Assembly (NCBI GenBank): GCA_959347315.1
Contig: OY365813.1
Location: forward strand, 20,555,854 to 20,619,853
From: Bimastos eiseni
Lineage: Eukaryota > Annelida > Clitellata > Crassiclitellata > Lumbricidae
Length of the DNA stretch: 64,000 nt
Direction of reading: 5' to 3'
Under the pieces are notes generated by a model. It did not search any database. It saw nothing but the letters and a program-made list of their open reading frames with translations, and was not told the DNA's origin. Shown here one piece after another: positions 12,841-22,700 of this stretch. Numbering within the stretch: the stretch's first letter is position 1; each line of letters starts with the position of its first letter. The position numbers and the translations under genes are program-made.

Positions 12841-13806
12841 CCAGTCAGTCAGTCAGTCAGTCAGTCAGTCAGTCAGTCTTGCAGTCAGTCAGTCAGTCTT
12901 GCAGTCAGTCAGTCAGTCAGTCAGTCAATCAGGCAGCCAGTCAGTCAGCCAGTCAATAATCAGTCAGTAACAGTGCTGCCTGATTATTGTCTGATTATTT
13001 AACTGACTGTCAATTACTCAATCAGTGAGTCACTCAGTTTACAAACACACGGACACACATCAGTCACATCTACGCCAATTTCACTTCATTGTGGTGACTT
13101 CTGACCTTTTCAGGCAGTCGGCCAGAAAGTCTCGATCGTGTGCAATGCGATGCATGAGTATGTTGAAATCTGGTTGAAGGTCGATCGCCTCTCGGAAGCA
13201 TCGCCTGGGAAGAGGGCTCGGGAAGAGGGTGAAGGGGGCGTGAATGGCAAGGTCAGCGCACCCCAAGTCCCTCTGGCTGCGAATGACCACTCCTATAATA
13301 AGCAAGCAACCCACCTTATATGTTTATATGTTGTATTGCATTTAGATGTTGGTAGCGACTCTCCCAGTACAACCTATCACTAGTAATTATAATCAGAAAG
13401 ATGCTTAAAGTGCAGAAACCCCGTCACAACGCGAACCTATAACAGTTTAACAATCTGATTCTTGTTCGCTTGGTTTTGTAAAGGCGAGTGATTTTAAAAT
13501 TTTAAGGAATTTGAAATTTACAGGCTATTATAAACTGATAGGTTATTTCCAGCGTAGCCAGGGTTTATTTATTATGGTAAGTGATTTAGCAGGCAAGTTA
13601 TTGAAAATGATAAGTAAAATAATTACAAACTTCGTTAAGTGACAAGTCTTATCTTCAATGGCAAGTAGCTTAATATTAAAATGACAAGTGATTTTATATT
13701 GACCAGTGATTTTCTACTCACCGTTACTGAAGGCAAAGTCCTTAGCGGCGGAAACTAGTTCTTCCAGGTTCTGATTCGATAACGGTTCCTTAAGAACGGA
13801 TCCCAT
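4449..13806 (-). CDS. GSS: Glutathione synthetase (partial: last exon beyond window)
   Basis: ATP-dependent ligase joining gamma-glutamylcysteine and glycine, the second step of glutathione synthesis, in the cytosol. Coding exons in gene order: 13722-13806, 13106-13292, 12383-12458, 11375-11580, 10755-10797, 9491-9564, 8318-8482, 7042-7303, 6546-6627, 4449-4638. All junctions keep phase and total 456 codons. Recognisable stretches in order are HAPFTLFPS, SDDFTKRIFDIYE, LAMNRSDYM (substrate-binding region), KVIRRTLKDI, LAGTKKVQQTLAKPG, FVLKPQREGG plus GGNNLY (ATP-grasp glycine-rich loop) and SSELGIFG. The start is the first Met of exon 1, aligned near the usual N-terminus. The C-terminal exon (about 40 residues, glycine-rich lid) was not found between 1 and 4448 and probably lies to the left. 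Exon 4 carries about 20 extra residues after NRSDYM relative to human GSS as I recall it. hAT elements interrupt introns 7 and 9. Confidence 0.93.
4712..4925. repeat. CT/CTGT microsatellite
   Basis: CTCTCT and CTGTCTGT tracts in GSS intron 9, 74 bp upstream of exon 10 in gene orientation. Low-complexity translations here are not genes. Confidence 0.85.
5131..6312. mobile_element. hAT-type non-autonomous transposon in GSS intron 9
   Basis: The left end is CAGTGGTGGGCACAAAAGTA. The right end, read inward, is CAGTGATGGGCAAAATACTT. The flanking 8-bp repeats are CATGGTGG (5123-5130) and CATGGCGG (6313-6320), one mismatch apart. Both ends carry 150-180 bp of AAGTATTTTCAAAATACTTT-type subterminal repeats (5144-5310 and 6128-6300). 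The interior has no transposase frame. The CAGTG(G/A)TGGGCA terminus is typical of hAT elements. Confidence 0.9.
6767..6920. repeat. GAT/GAC/GGT trinucleotide array
   Basis: Continuous trinucleotide repeat, GAT then GAC then GGT, in GSS intron 8. It leaves all three frames open and produces spurious poly-Met, poly-His and poly-Val translations. Confidence 0.95.
7430..7672. repeat. Pyrimidine-rich CTCT/CTGT microsatellite
   Basis: Degenerate CTGTCTCTGTCT tract in GSS intron 7. It is open on the plus strand only through composition. Confidence 0.8.
8077..8273. mobile_element. hAT-type MITE in GSS intron 7
   Basis: The left end is CAAGGCCGTACCGAG and the right end, read inward, CAGGGCCGTACCGAG. 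The flanking octamers ATCCGAGA (8069-8076) and AACCGAGG (8274-8281) match at 6 of 8 positions. The 197-bp body is non-coding. It ends 44 bp from the donor of GSS exon 7. Confidence 0.75.
8600..8942 (+). pseudogene. LINE C-terminal and 3'-end remnant
   Basis: The plus strand holds a decayed C-terminus of an L2/CR1-like LINE: FSVVGPMVWNGL, then a stretch with FENRLF, across frame breaks. The element's 3' end follows, TTGAAAGGGCGCTATATAAA, with an AT-rich tail. The same 3' end recurs near 23.5, 24.8, 44.1, 52.5, 55.0 and 57.7 kb. Confidence 0.6.
9800..9974 (+). mobile_element. Helitron-like 3' terminus in GSS intron 5
   Basis: A hairpin (ACCCGG, loop, CTGGGT at 9946-9963) is followed by ACTTCAG and CTAG at 9971-9974, then T. 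Hairpin, short spacer, CTAG and a T target base are the Helitron 3' signature. The 5' TC end is not identified, so the start given is nominal. Confidence 0.5.
10045..10165 (+). repeat. Dispersed repeat family B, copy 1
   Basis: Contains the core CTCCTCCTTTATCCAGGCTT followed by AGGACTGGCA. The core is preceded by a GCGACACTGTG ... GCGTCGCC segment that could form a short stem. Related copies lie near 32.5, 37.8, 37.9, 45.1 and 60.9 kb. No coding potential or tRNA boxes seen. Confidence 0.65.
11590..11915. repeat. Degenerate tandem repeat in GSS intron 3
   Basis: Ten or so diverged units built on CTTACTTTCAGTTTCGG with an AATT spacer, roughly 25-45 bp each. It starts within 10 bp of GSS exon 4, so the exon's acceptor region borders the array. 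Confidence 0.75.
12552..12965. repeat. Compound tetranucleotide array (GGTC, CAGT, CAGG)
   Basis: A (GGTC)n run at 12556-12605 is followed by mixed CAGT/CAAT repeats, about 20 copies of CAGG (12759-12840) and more CAGT. It sits in GSS intron 2. All frames are open, giving Ser/Gln- and Ala/Gly/Arg-rich artefacts. Confidence 0.95.
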
Positions 13807-13836
13807 CTCACCTGGTCTATGTAGGCCTAGACCTAT

Positions 13837-13927
13837 ATATAAATTCACACTCCTACTTTTATATATATATATATATAAATTCACACTCCTACTTTTATAT
13901 ATATATAAATTCACACTCCTACTTTTA
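13837..13927 (-). promoter_or_regulatory. Triplicated TATA-like repeat upstream of GSS start
   Basis: Three tandem copies of a roughly 30-bp unit (ATAAATTCACACTCCTACTTTTAT on the plus strand, shown here as two joined parts ATAAATTCACAC and TCCTACTTTTAT). Read in GSS orientation, two of the three carry TATATAAAAG, close to a TATA-box consensus, about 50 and 86 bases upstream of the GSS ATG at 13806. Promoter function is inferred from position and motif only. Confidence 0.35.
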
Positions 13928-14235
13928 TGCACAAGACACATGCAATCAGCGAAGCCATAGAATAATGGTCCTGGAGGTGTTCAGGCAGAAGAGATTTGAG
14001 GTAATCCAGGATGAGAATTGGTTAACCACATGGAGAAGATGATCTGTGGTGTGGGAGATGCTGCATGTGTTGGTACATAGGGCTTACATGTGATCATCAT
14101 GCAACAGAGGCGAATTTAACAATCTGACATCTCTAGGCTATTGTTTGCATTTTAAAATTAGAACATTTTTTAAATCCAACTGCCGCCCCTAGGCCGGGGC
14201 CTTATTGGCCTAGTGGTAAATGTGGTCTGGTATTG

Positions 14236-14238
14236 CAA

Positions 14239-14281
<43 letters not shown>

Positions 14282-15082
14282 ATACATACATACATACATA
14301 CATACATACATACATACATACATACATACATACATACATACATACATACATACATACATACATACATACATACATACATACATACATACATACATACATA
14401 CATACATACATACATACATACATACATACATACATACATACATACATACATACATACATACATACATACATACATACATACATACATACATACATACATA
14501 CATACATACATACATACATACATACATACATACATACATACATACATACATACATACATACATACATACATACATACATACATACATACATACATACATA
14601 CATACATACATACATACATACATACATACATACATACATACATACATACATACATACATACATACATACATACATACATACATACATACATACATACATA
14701 CATACATACATACATACATACATACATACATACATACATACATACATACATACATACATACATACATACATACATACATACATACATACATACATACATA
14801 CATACATACATACATACATACATACATACATACATACATACATACATACATACATACATACATACATACATACATACATACATACATACATACATACATA
14901 CATACATACATACATACATACATACATACATACATACATACATACATACATACATACATACATACATACATACATACATACATACATACATACATACATA
15001 CATACATACATACATACATACATACATACATACATACATACATACATACATACATACATACATACATACATACATACATACA

Positions 15083-15111
<29 letters not shown>
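14236..15111. repeat. AAAT then CATA tetranucleotide microsatellite, about 0.87 kb
   Basis: About 12 copies of AAAT (14236-14283) run directly into about 207 apparently perfect copies of CATA (14284-15111). Three minus-strand frames stay open for more than 300 codons (repeating MYVC) solely because the unit lacks stops there. It lies in the GSS/receptor divergent intergenic region. Confidence 0.98.
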
Positions 15112-15114
<3 letters not shown>

Positions 15115-15956
15115 CGCACGCAATACACACATATGCCTAAACTAGGGAAAGGCGTAGGCCTATAACTTACCTTGCACTCGAATGTGTATACAACATGAAC
15201 GTTTCCTACCATCCTATATATGGTCCAGGCACCTGCCTTCCATAGCATATCGAAGATCTACAGCTGAGGGTTGAGTCTATAATTGTTTATACTCATCTCG
15301 AGGGTCTACCAGTTTGTGACATATAGATTTGGTCTATCGGCCTATTGTGATTATCCTCTAAATAGATTAATTGTGCCCTTTGACCGCTGATTACCTGCAT
15401 TCTCAATTCGATGTATTTGCCTATTTGGACAATGTGTTATCAGCGGCTATAGGCTAAATGCTATAGATGCTGCAATTGTTTCTTTGTACGCGTATATGGA
15501 CACCTCAGAAGACTGAGGTTAAATGCATATGGTTGTGGTTTGAGTTAAGGTTATGGTGATGGATTAGATAAGGTTATCTTTGGTTAGGGTTGGACTCGAT
15601 CAGAGTTAGGGTTGGGGTTCGGGCCAAATCTTTGTTTAGGGCTAGGCCGGGTTAAGGTAGGCCCAACTGCATCGCACTTAGGTGAATCATAACTCATACA
15701 TGGTTACATTGCTCTTGTCTGCGCTGATTCACAATGGGTCATCCAGGTTTCCTCGAGGGACGCGCCCTGGGCACCGCTTAGGGCATAATAAGGCGGAGGA
15801 AAAAATGCCGGCAGACACCGTCGTTCAGACGAGTGCCCACAACGTCGGCCCTCTACCGCCTAGATTAGCAAATCGATGCAAAAATCGTGTTGACAACCCG
15901 AGAAGGGCCGATGTGGGGAATAATAATCGGCAGACTCTGGGCTCTGCGAGTCGTGG
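15112..15956. other. Intergenic stretch with degenerate TTAGGG-like tract
   Basis: No exon recognised. Positions 15515-15660 contain repeated GGTTAGGG, GTTAGGGTT and GTTAAGG motifs in loose tandem, resembling a decayed telomere-like repeat. Confidence 0.5.
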
Positions 15957-17625
15957 CTGTCTGGGTAGCTAACTGAGTCGTGGGTGGAGCTAACTGAGTC
16001 GTGGGCGGAGCTAACTAAGCCGTGGCGGAGCAAACTGAGCTGTGGGCGGAACTAACTGAGCTGTGGGCGGAGCTAAGGCAGCTGTGGGCGCAGCTAAGGC
16101 AGCTGTGGGCGCAGCTGACTGAGCCGTGGGCGGAGTTAAGGCAGCTGTGGGCGGAGCTAACTGAGCTGTGGGCGGAGCTGACTGAGCGGTGGGCGGAGCC
16201 AAGGCAGCTGTGGGGCGGAGCTAAGTCAGCTGTGGGGCGAAGCTAAGGCAGCTGTGGGGCGGAGCTAAGGCAGCCGTGGGGCGGAGCAAAGCAGCTGTGG
16301 GCGGAGCTAAGGCAGCTGTGGGCGGAGCTAACTGAGCTATAGGCGGAGCTGACTGAGCTGTGGGCGGAGCTTACTGATCTGTGAGCGGATCTGACTGAGC
16401 TGTGGGCGGAGCTAAGGCAGGTGTGGACGGAGCTAAGGCAGGTGTTGGGCGGGGCCAAGGCAGCTGTGGGCGGAGCTAAGGCAGCTGTGGGCGGAGCTAA
16501 CTGAGCTGTGGGCGGAGCTAACTGAGCTGTGGGCGGAGCTAAGGCAGGTGTGGACGGAGCTAAGGCAGGTGTGGGGCGAAGCTAAGGCAGCTGTCGGCGG
16601 AACTAAGACAGCTGTGGGGAGGAGCTAAAGCAGCCGTGGGGCGGAGCTAAGGCAGCGGTAAGCGGAGCTAAGGCAGCTGTGGGCGGAGCTAACTGAGCTG
16701 TAGGCGGAGCTGACTGAGCTGTGGGCGGAGCTTACTGAGCTGTGAGCGTATCTGACTGAGCTGTGGGCGGAGCTAAGGCAGGTGTGGACGGAGCTAAGGC
16801 AGGTGTGGGGCGGGACCAAGGCAGATGAGGGCGGAGCTAAGGCAGCTGTGGGCGGAGCTAAGGCAGATGTGGGCGGATCTAAAGCAGCTGTGGGCAGAGC
16901 TTACTGAGCTGTGGGCGGAGCTAACTGAGCTGTGGGCGGAGCTAAGGCAGGTGTGGGGCGGAGCCAAGGCAGGTGTGGGCGGAGCTAAGGCAGCCGTGGG
17001 GCGGAGTTAAGGCAGCTGTGGGCGGAGCTAACTGAGCTGTGTCCGGAGCTAAGGCAGCTTTGGAGCGAAGCTAAGGCAGCTTTGGAGCGGAGCTAAGGCA
17101 GCTGTGGGATGATCTAACTTAGCTGTGGGCGGAGCTAAGGCAGCTGTGGGGCGGAGCCAAAGCAGGTGTGGAGCTACGGCAGCCGTGGGGCGGAGCTAAG
17201 GCAGCTGTGGGCGGAGCTAAGGCAGCTGTGGGCGGAGCTAAGACAGCTGTGGGCGGAGCTAACTGAGCTGTGGGGCGGAGCCAAGGCAGGTGTGGGCGGA
17301 ACTAAGGCAGCCGTGGGGCGGAGCTAAGGCAGCTGTGGGCGGAGCTAAGGCAGCTGTGGGCGGAGCTAAGGCAGCTGTGGGCGGAGCTAAGACAGTTGTG
17401 GGCGGAGTTAACTGAGCTGTGGGCGGAGCTAAGGCAGCTGTGGGCGGAGCTGACTGAGCTGTGGGCGGAGCTGACTGAGCGGTGGGCGGAGTTAACTGAG
17501 CCGTGGGCGAAGGTGACTGAGCGGTGGGCGAAGCTAACTGAACTGTGGGCGGAGCTAACTGAGCTATGGGCGGAGCTAATTGAGCTGTGGGCGGAGCTAA
17601 CTAAGCTGTGGGTGGAGCTGACATT
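15957..17625. repeat. GC-rich minisatellite, about 21-bp unit, 1.67 kb
   Basis: Tandem array of GTGGGCGGAGCTAA followed by either CTGAGCT or GGCAGCT, 21-22 bp per unit, about 75-80 units. Variants (CTGA, GGCA) are grouped in larger blocks: 16247-16458 and 16587-16819 are near repeats of each other, so it has higher-order structure. Most units contain GGGCGGAGC, close to a GC box. It lies between divergent GSS and NR1E. Confidence 0.95.
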
Positions 17626-18074
17626 TGCCGGTCCCTGGACCATAGGTTCAGTCTTCTTAGGTCTTAATTCAATATATCAGCATCCATATCTGTGATGATC
17701 GATATCCTCCCTGCATAATTTTGTGTCATCTGCGAAATTTGAGATTTTGGAAACAATTCCAATATCTATATGTCATTTTTGAAAATTACAAATAGAAGAG
17801 GACCAAGAACCGACCCTTGTGGCACCCTACTCAAAATTCTAATTCATTCCGAGCATTTCCCTCTTATCCCCACTTTCTGCCTTCTTTCCCGCAACCATGG
17901 CAGTTATAATTAAAGGGGCCTAACTATCGATCCATCGGTTGTAACAGATTTGCCCCAATGCCACTTTCTTCCAGTTTCTTTCCAAGTCGTCTGTGAGGAT
18001 CTTTCAATGTCACATGCTCTAGCAAAGCCTGGATATAGGCCTACTACATCCACTGCCTTTAGGCCTATACAATA
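17626..18074. other. Intergenic, nothing recognised
   Basis: Unique-looking sequence with no supported reading frame, RNA gene or repeat on either strand. Confidence 0.4.
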
Positions 18075-18630
18075 CAATACAACTCGGCATTTATAGCGCG
18101 CTTTAGCATGTCAATTAAGTCGTACGAACGAAAGCGCACACACGTCTCTGTGCTGAGCCACATTGCGCGCGAAGGACTTGCTGAAGGTCACTACACATGC
18201 AGTAACGCCTCGGACGAGAGTCGAACCCGTTGACTCTGCACACACCAGGGCTGCAAGCATGTAGATTTTTTGATTTTTTTTAAACCCAAAAAAACAAAAA
18301 TGGCATTTTTTTGTTTTTTGGTATTCTAAAATATTTTTTTTAAATTTACCAATATTAGTATTATATTATATATTGTGTGTTATTCAGTCCGAAATCAAGC
18401 TAAATTAATTATATGAACGATTTGGAGCTCTTTTTCATGCTATGTTTGATGCTTTAATAACAACATTGTTGTGACAAAATTCAAAGGAAAACTAAAAACC
18501 CCAAAAACCAAATAAAACCAAGAAAACCAAAAGAAACATCTTTGATTTAAAAAATCTTGGTTTTTACACCGCTGGCGCACTGAGTGTTACGGACCGACCG
18601 CTCTAACCAATCGCGGACGCCATGCCATAC
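18075..18630 (-). repeat. tRNA-derived SINE split by a MITE
   Basis: On the minus strand 18575-18630 gives GCGATTGGTTAGAGCGGTC (A-box region) and 18205-18245 gives GGGTTCGACTCTCG (B-box region). The two halves are contiguous once the 18246-18574 insert is removed. The tail (18075-18110) carries a TATAGCGC-type 3' motif. Confidence 0.65.
18246..18574. mobile_element. hAT-type MITE inserted in a SINE
   Basis: The left end is CAGGGCTGCAAGCATGTAGA, the right end, read inward, CAGCGGTGTAAAAACC. Both run into AGATTTTTT-rich subterminal sequence. The flanking octamers GCACACAC and GCGCACTG match at only 5 of 8, so the target duplication is weak. The clean interruption of the SINE supports the boundaries. 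Confidence 0.6.
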
Positions 18631-19608
18631 AAATAATAATAGTAAGCTCTTGTAAGTTGGTGAATAAACCGATTAATAAGCTGGTATCCTGACTTGGCTT
18701 TTTGGTCGCTATGAAATTTTTGAAGATTTGCATTATATTACTCTACATTACAGTAGGTCTACATCGCATTACACTTTACTTTACGGTCATTAGGCCTAAG
18801 GACCAAGTTGTAAGTTTAATTAGTTTGCTTATGACTGTGGTCTGAATCACTCAAGCATTCGCCACATTGGTTGAGTGTGAAAAAATTAAAATTCAAAAAT
18901 TTATTTAAAAACCTGGAGCTTTGAGAAGAGCTTTTTGAATCTCTTAGAGTAAGAGCAACGACAATAATTTTTAATTTAGTAAATTTATTTTTACAATTAT
19001 TTTTAATGATGATGACGGCTTTCCATACAAAATATAATTATTATATGAATTCGTGTAGAACGTGGTAATTTTTTTATTTAAATAAGTAATTTCTGTGCCA
19101 TTTTTCTTTTGCATCGTGTGTTAATCATAGTTTTTAAAATCTAATCAGCTGAGCTCGCAAGATTGTAGCTATTTTATTAAATTACAAAATACTGTTTTGT
19201 TTATGGGTTGTGCCGTGAACGAGGTAAGGGTCGCGGGGTTGTCCTAGGCTCTAGGCTATTGGGAGGAACATAAAAAGCGGTTTGCTTATCGGTATCAAGC
19301 GCCGTGTTTACGATAAAAGTGTATAAACAGAAGAATTAAGCAGTGGAGAACATTCTCAAATAGTGACACCGATAATACTGCACGTTTTTGAAGTGTCGAC
19401 GGAAAACCTTGGGCAGCGCGCACCCGTTTAAGAAAGCGGTAACAGTCTTTAGATGGCGCGTCGGGTCGTTTTGTTTTCTCCTGCACTTGGACTCTTTCGG
19501 ACTGGTCAGAAAAGGCACGCGAAAATCGCCGCCGTATGGACCATCTAAATGGATTTGTCGTCGTTGTAAATCGTTTTCGTGTTGGTTTTAGAATCGGTGG
19601 CGTTTTTA
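18631..19608 (+). other. Upstream region of the NR1E gene
   Basis: AT-rich to about 19190, then higher in GC and CpG from 19200 to 19600, consistent with a promoter and 5' leader of the nuclear receptor gene. No clear TATA box; GAACATAAAAAG at 19267-19278 is the nearest approach. Several short upstream ATGs occur (for example 19388). The transcription start cannot be fixed from sequence. Confidence 0.35.
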
Positions 19609-19713
19609 ATGGGCAATGGAAAGAAACGAATTCCAGGAGCCGAGTGTCTCATGTCAGAAGAACAGCGTGTTCGGAATGCATGCCGCCGAAAGTGTGAGGA
19701 AAGTGGAGGTTGA
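19609..19713 (+). CDS. uORF overlapping the NR1E start codon
   Basis: A 34-codon frame opens with ATG at 19609 and stops at TGA 19711-19713. It is out of frame with the receptor ATG at 19616 and overlaps it by about 100 bp. Both ATGs have G at +4. If transcribed, scanning ribosomes would meet this ATG first. Function is inferred. Confidence 0.4.
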   Translation: MGNGKKRIPGAECLMSEEQRVRNACRRKCEESGG

Positions 19714-22700
19714 TATGTGCACCACATCGCGACCATTCCTGCCCTACGATGCACTGACACACGGCGAATGTTCGTCACAGTTGTCACCAATAGATGTCAG
19801 CGCAATAAAAACCGAAACCCAAGACACAACATCGAGCGATTTATGTTCGTCTGAGTCTGGTTAGTAAACGTTTTTATGAATCCTTGTCCACATTGACGTT
19901 TTATGTCGTCGACAATTGTACAGGCAAGTGAAAGAAATTCTAAAAATACACGCTTGGCTTCTTGTTTGTTTAAGGTATGCTTAAAGCGCTCCAAAAAAGC
20001 ATTTTGTCAAATACCAAACGGGAATGACATCGCAGACTGGTATCTGGCAGTTTCATGCCTGTTAAGTTTGATCATTCGTGTTATGTTAAAAGCGTGCATA
20101 TATTCAGCCTCGATACCAAATCGGTGAATTTTGTTCACTTTTTTATGCCTATCCATGCATAAAAATGTTTAAGAACACATGCACGTTGAACCTAAACGTT
20201 TAACTTTTTTATCTGAAGATGGCTTATCAGGCCGTTGTTAAAATTTATGTGCGAGTCTAGTCTCTTGAAGCAGCTCTTTAGTACTTTGCAAACCTACTGT
20301 AGCTAAACTAAGAGTTAAGCTGTTAGCAAATACGTCTCAAGTAACTAGACAAGCGACTGCTTGAGCTGCTCATTACGGAACATTCTATCGAAAGTTTTAT
20401 GGACGAAGCCAAAGACTTATCTGCTCACGTCGACGCATTTAGTAAATAGTGACTTGCGTGCTATTAATCTTCATGTAATGATTATTGTGGTCTCGATTGC
20501 GCGCGTAGCGACCAGCGTGTTTTTTTTTTATTCATCGTGTTAGCCTTGAAATAGCACGCCAAGCAAGCAGCATTGTTGGACTATAGTAAGATGTTTGAAG
20601 AGTTTTGTGTGTATGTGTCACAAGATAATGTGGAAATGTTTAAAAATTTATGTTAAAAGAACAGATTTTTGTGACTAAAATAACTTCCAAGTGGCTGTGC
20701 AAACACAGCCTGGTGTCTATAAAATTTGTGGAACCCATGTTTAGTGTGCAGTCATGCGTGCCGGAAACAGTGGTGGTTTGTACATGATTGTGCACCTAGC
20801 CTGCATGACATTATCTTGTGATGAAATGATCATAGCATAGGTTATTTACCTTGTGGTTTGTAATAGCTTCATAATGATGCCCTATGTGCCAGGCAGTTCG
20901 TGCATTGCATAAGAGCCACTCCACTATTTGGCTGTAGGTCATTGTTTACCATCAGACACTTAATGACCCTGCCCACATTAGTTCAGAACTACTGCTGCTC
21001 ATTTTCATCTGTGTCTGACTTAGTCTGTCATCTTGCCTCTGTGTTGGTGCACTGATTAAAGTGTGCTGTTTTCAACATAGACAGATTCGTTTTTTATGTG
21101 GGCCATGTTCTGGAATATTGAGCTGGTAAAATGCTATGCATAATTGTGATAAAAAAGGCTATGAATTATGTATTGAATTTGAATGACCTCAAAGGCTACA
21201 GTTTGAAACGTTTTAGTCTGATAATAGACTGTAGACTGAATGGTAATGCTCCGAAAGGTTTGCTCTGAAAAGATGTGGTCTGAAATATAGATCTGCAAAG
21301 CCATGGTCTGGAGGCTTTAACCTAAGTAAACTATAATCTGAAACCTATGATATAAATTCTAAAAAAATATATTGACTGATATTGTCTGAGAATATATGGT
21401 CTGAAAGTCTGTGATCTAGTAAAATATGGCCTAAACTGGTTGTGATCTGAAATATATGGTCTGAAAGGATGTGGTTGCAAAACCTTGTCTGAAAGTAGAG
21501 CTATGGTCTGAATTGAGCCATGGTCTAAACTCATATAATTTTGTCATCATGTGTATAATTACTCAGTATCTCAATATGACTCTGGCAGCTCCAGCCAAAG
21601 CTATGTTCAAATCTGTTTCAAATGCTAGTCCAATTGGTGTGCAACATATCCCAGGAGTCTATATGTTACAGGAAAAGTGTGAAACTAAGGATTTTGTAAA
21701 ATGCCTAGGCAATTTGTCACTAATCCTAACTCTGACCATAACCCTAACTGTAATCCTAACCATAAATGGGTGATTTTACATATTGCCTAAAATCTAATAA
21801 ATCAGGCATTTTACTAAATTCCTGTTTCACACATTGCCTATAACATATATAACTGAACGACACGACAATACTTTGCACTTACTGCAGCCAGACTGTTGCC
21901 ATCTGGATCCAGTCTGACTAGATTTTTCTCAGTCTGTTAACGGTTGCATTAACATGTCATATCAAAGAGGCTTTTACAGCACAGCTTGACAGCCTGTTGA
22001 ATCCGAAATACAAAACTAACCAGGCCTGAGTTTTGTCGGTATATTTGATATTAGCATATCAAAACTGAGGAGAATCCATTCTTTGGCCTGTTCTCGAGAC
22101 GCCCTATGAAGCATGTCGGCCAGTTTTTAAAAGCGTTTTTATTCTCTATTCAATGAACCTTCATTTTGACAATGGCATTCAATGTCACAGACTCGGGTGC
22201 ATTGTTGCTCTGAGTATCGATGTTACTCGGTCCAGGGTCTCTCGACACGAAGCCCTCTGTCAACCTTGGATGGGAATCCGATGGTTTGACTTCGCACGTG
22301 TCTGCTGGCCCGCCCTCGTCCCAGTCCTGGCAATTCTTCCAGTTTATGCGTTGTTTTTTTATTTACTGATATTATTTCTGTACTCGATGATATTTGATGT
22401 CAATTACGCCTGGGACTAACATGGAACCTTGGAATGTACAGCAGATGAAAAGTGGGTCATTGACTTAGATTATGTGTGGGATTACATCTGGGACTTTTGC
22501 AGGATAAACCTGCAGTCGCGTTTGTTTTTGTTAACAAAATAAAGTAACTTAATAATAGAACTTGCATCTATACATAAAATGTGTTCATAAGAAGATTTTT
22601 GAGTGGATTAGCATAAATTTAAACTTTTCGGCGATTATACGTTCAAAGTAATCCTGCCGAGTACCTGGATGTCATTTTATTAATTGCATAGCCGACCACA

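Noticed and set aside
12700..13002. Ser/Gln-rich frame from CAGT repeats
   Set aside because: Tetranucleotide microsatellite within GSS intron 2.
14170..15248. Three long minus-strand frames of more than 300 codons (MYVC repeats)
   Set aside because: Produced entirely by the stop-free CATA tetranucleotide array; no start context, splice sites or homology.
22153..22419. 88-codon frame with a hydrophobic C-terminal segment
   Set aside because: Within NR1E intron 1; no homology and no supporting splice structure.
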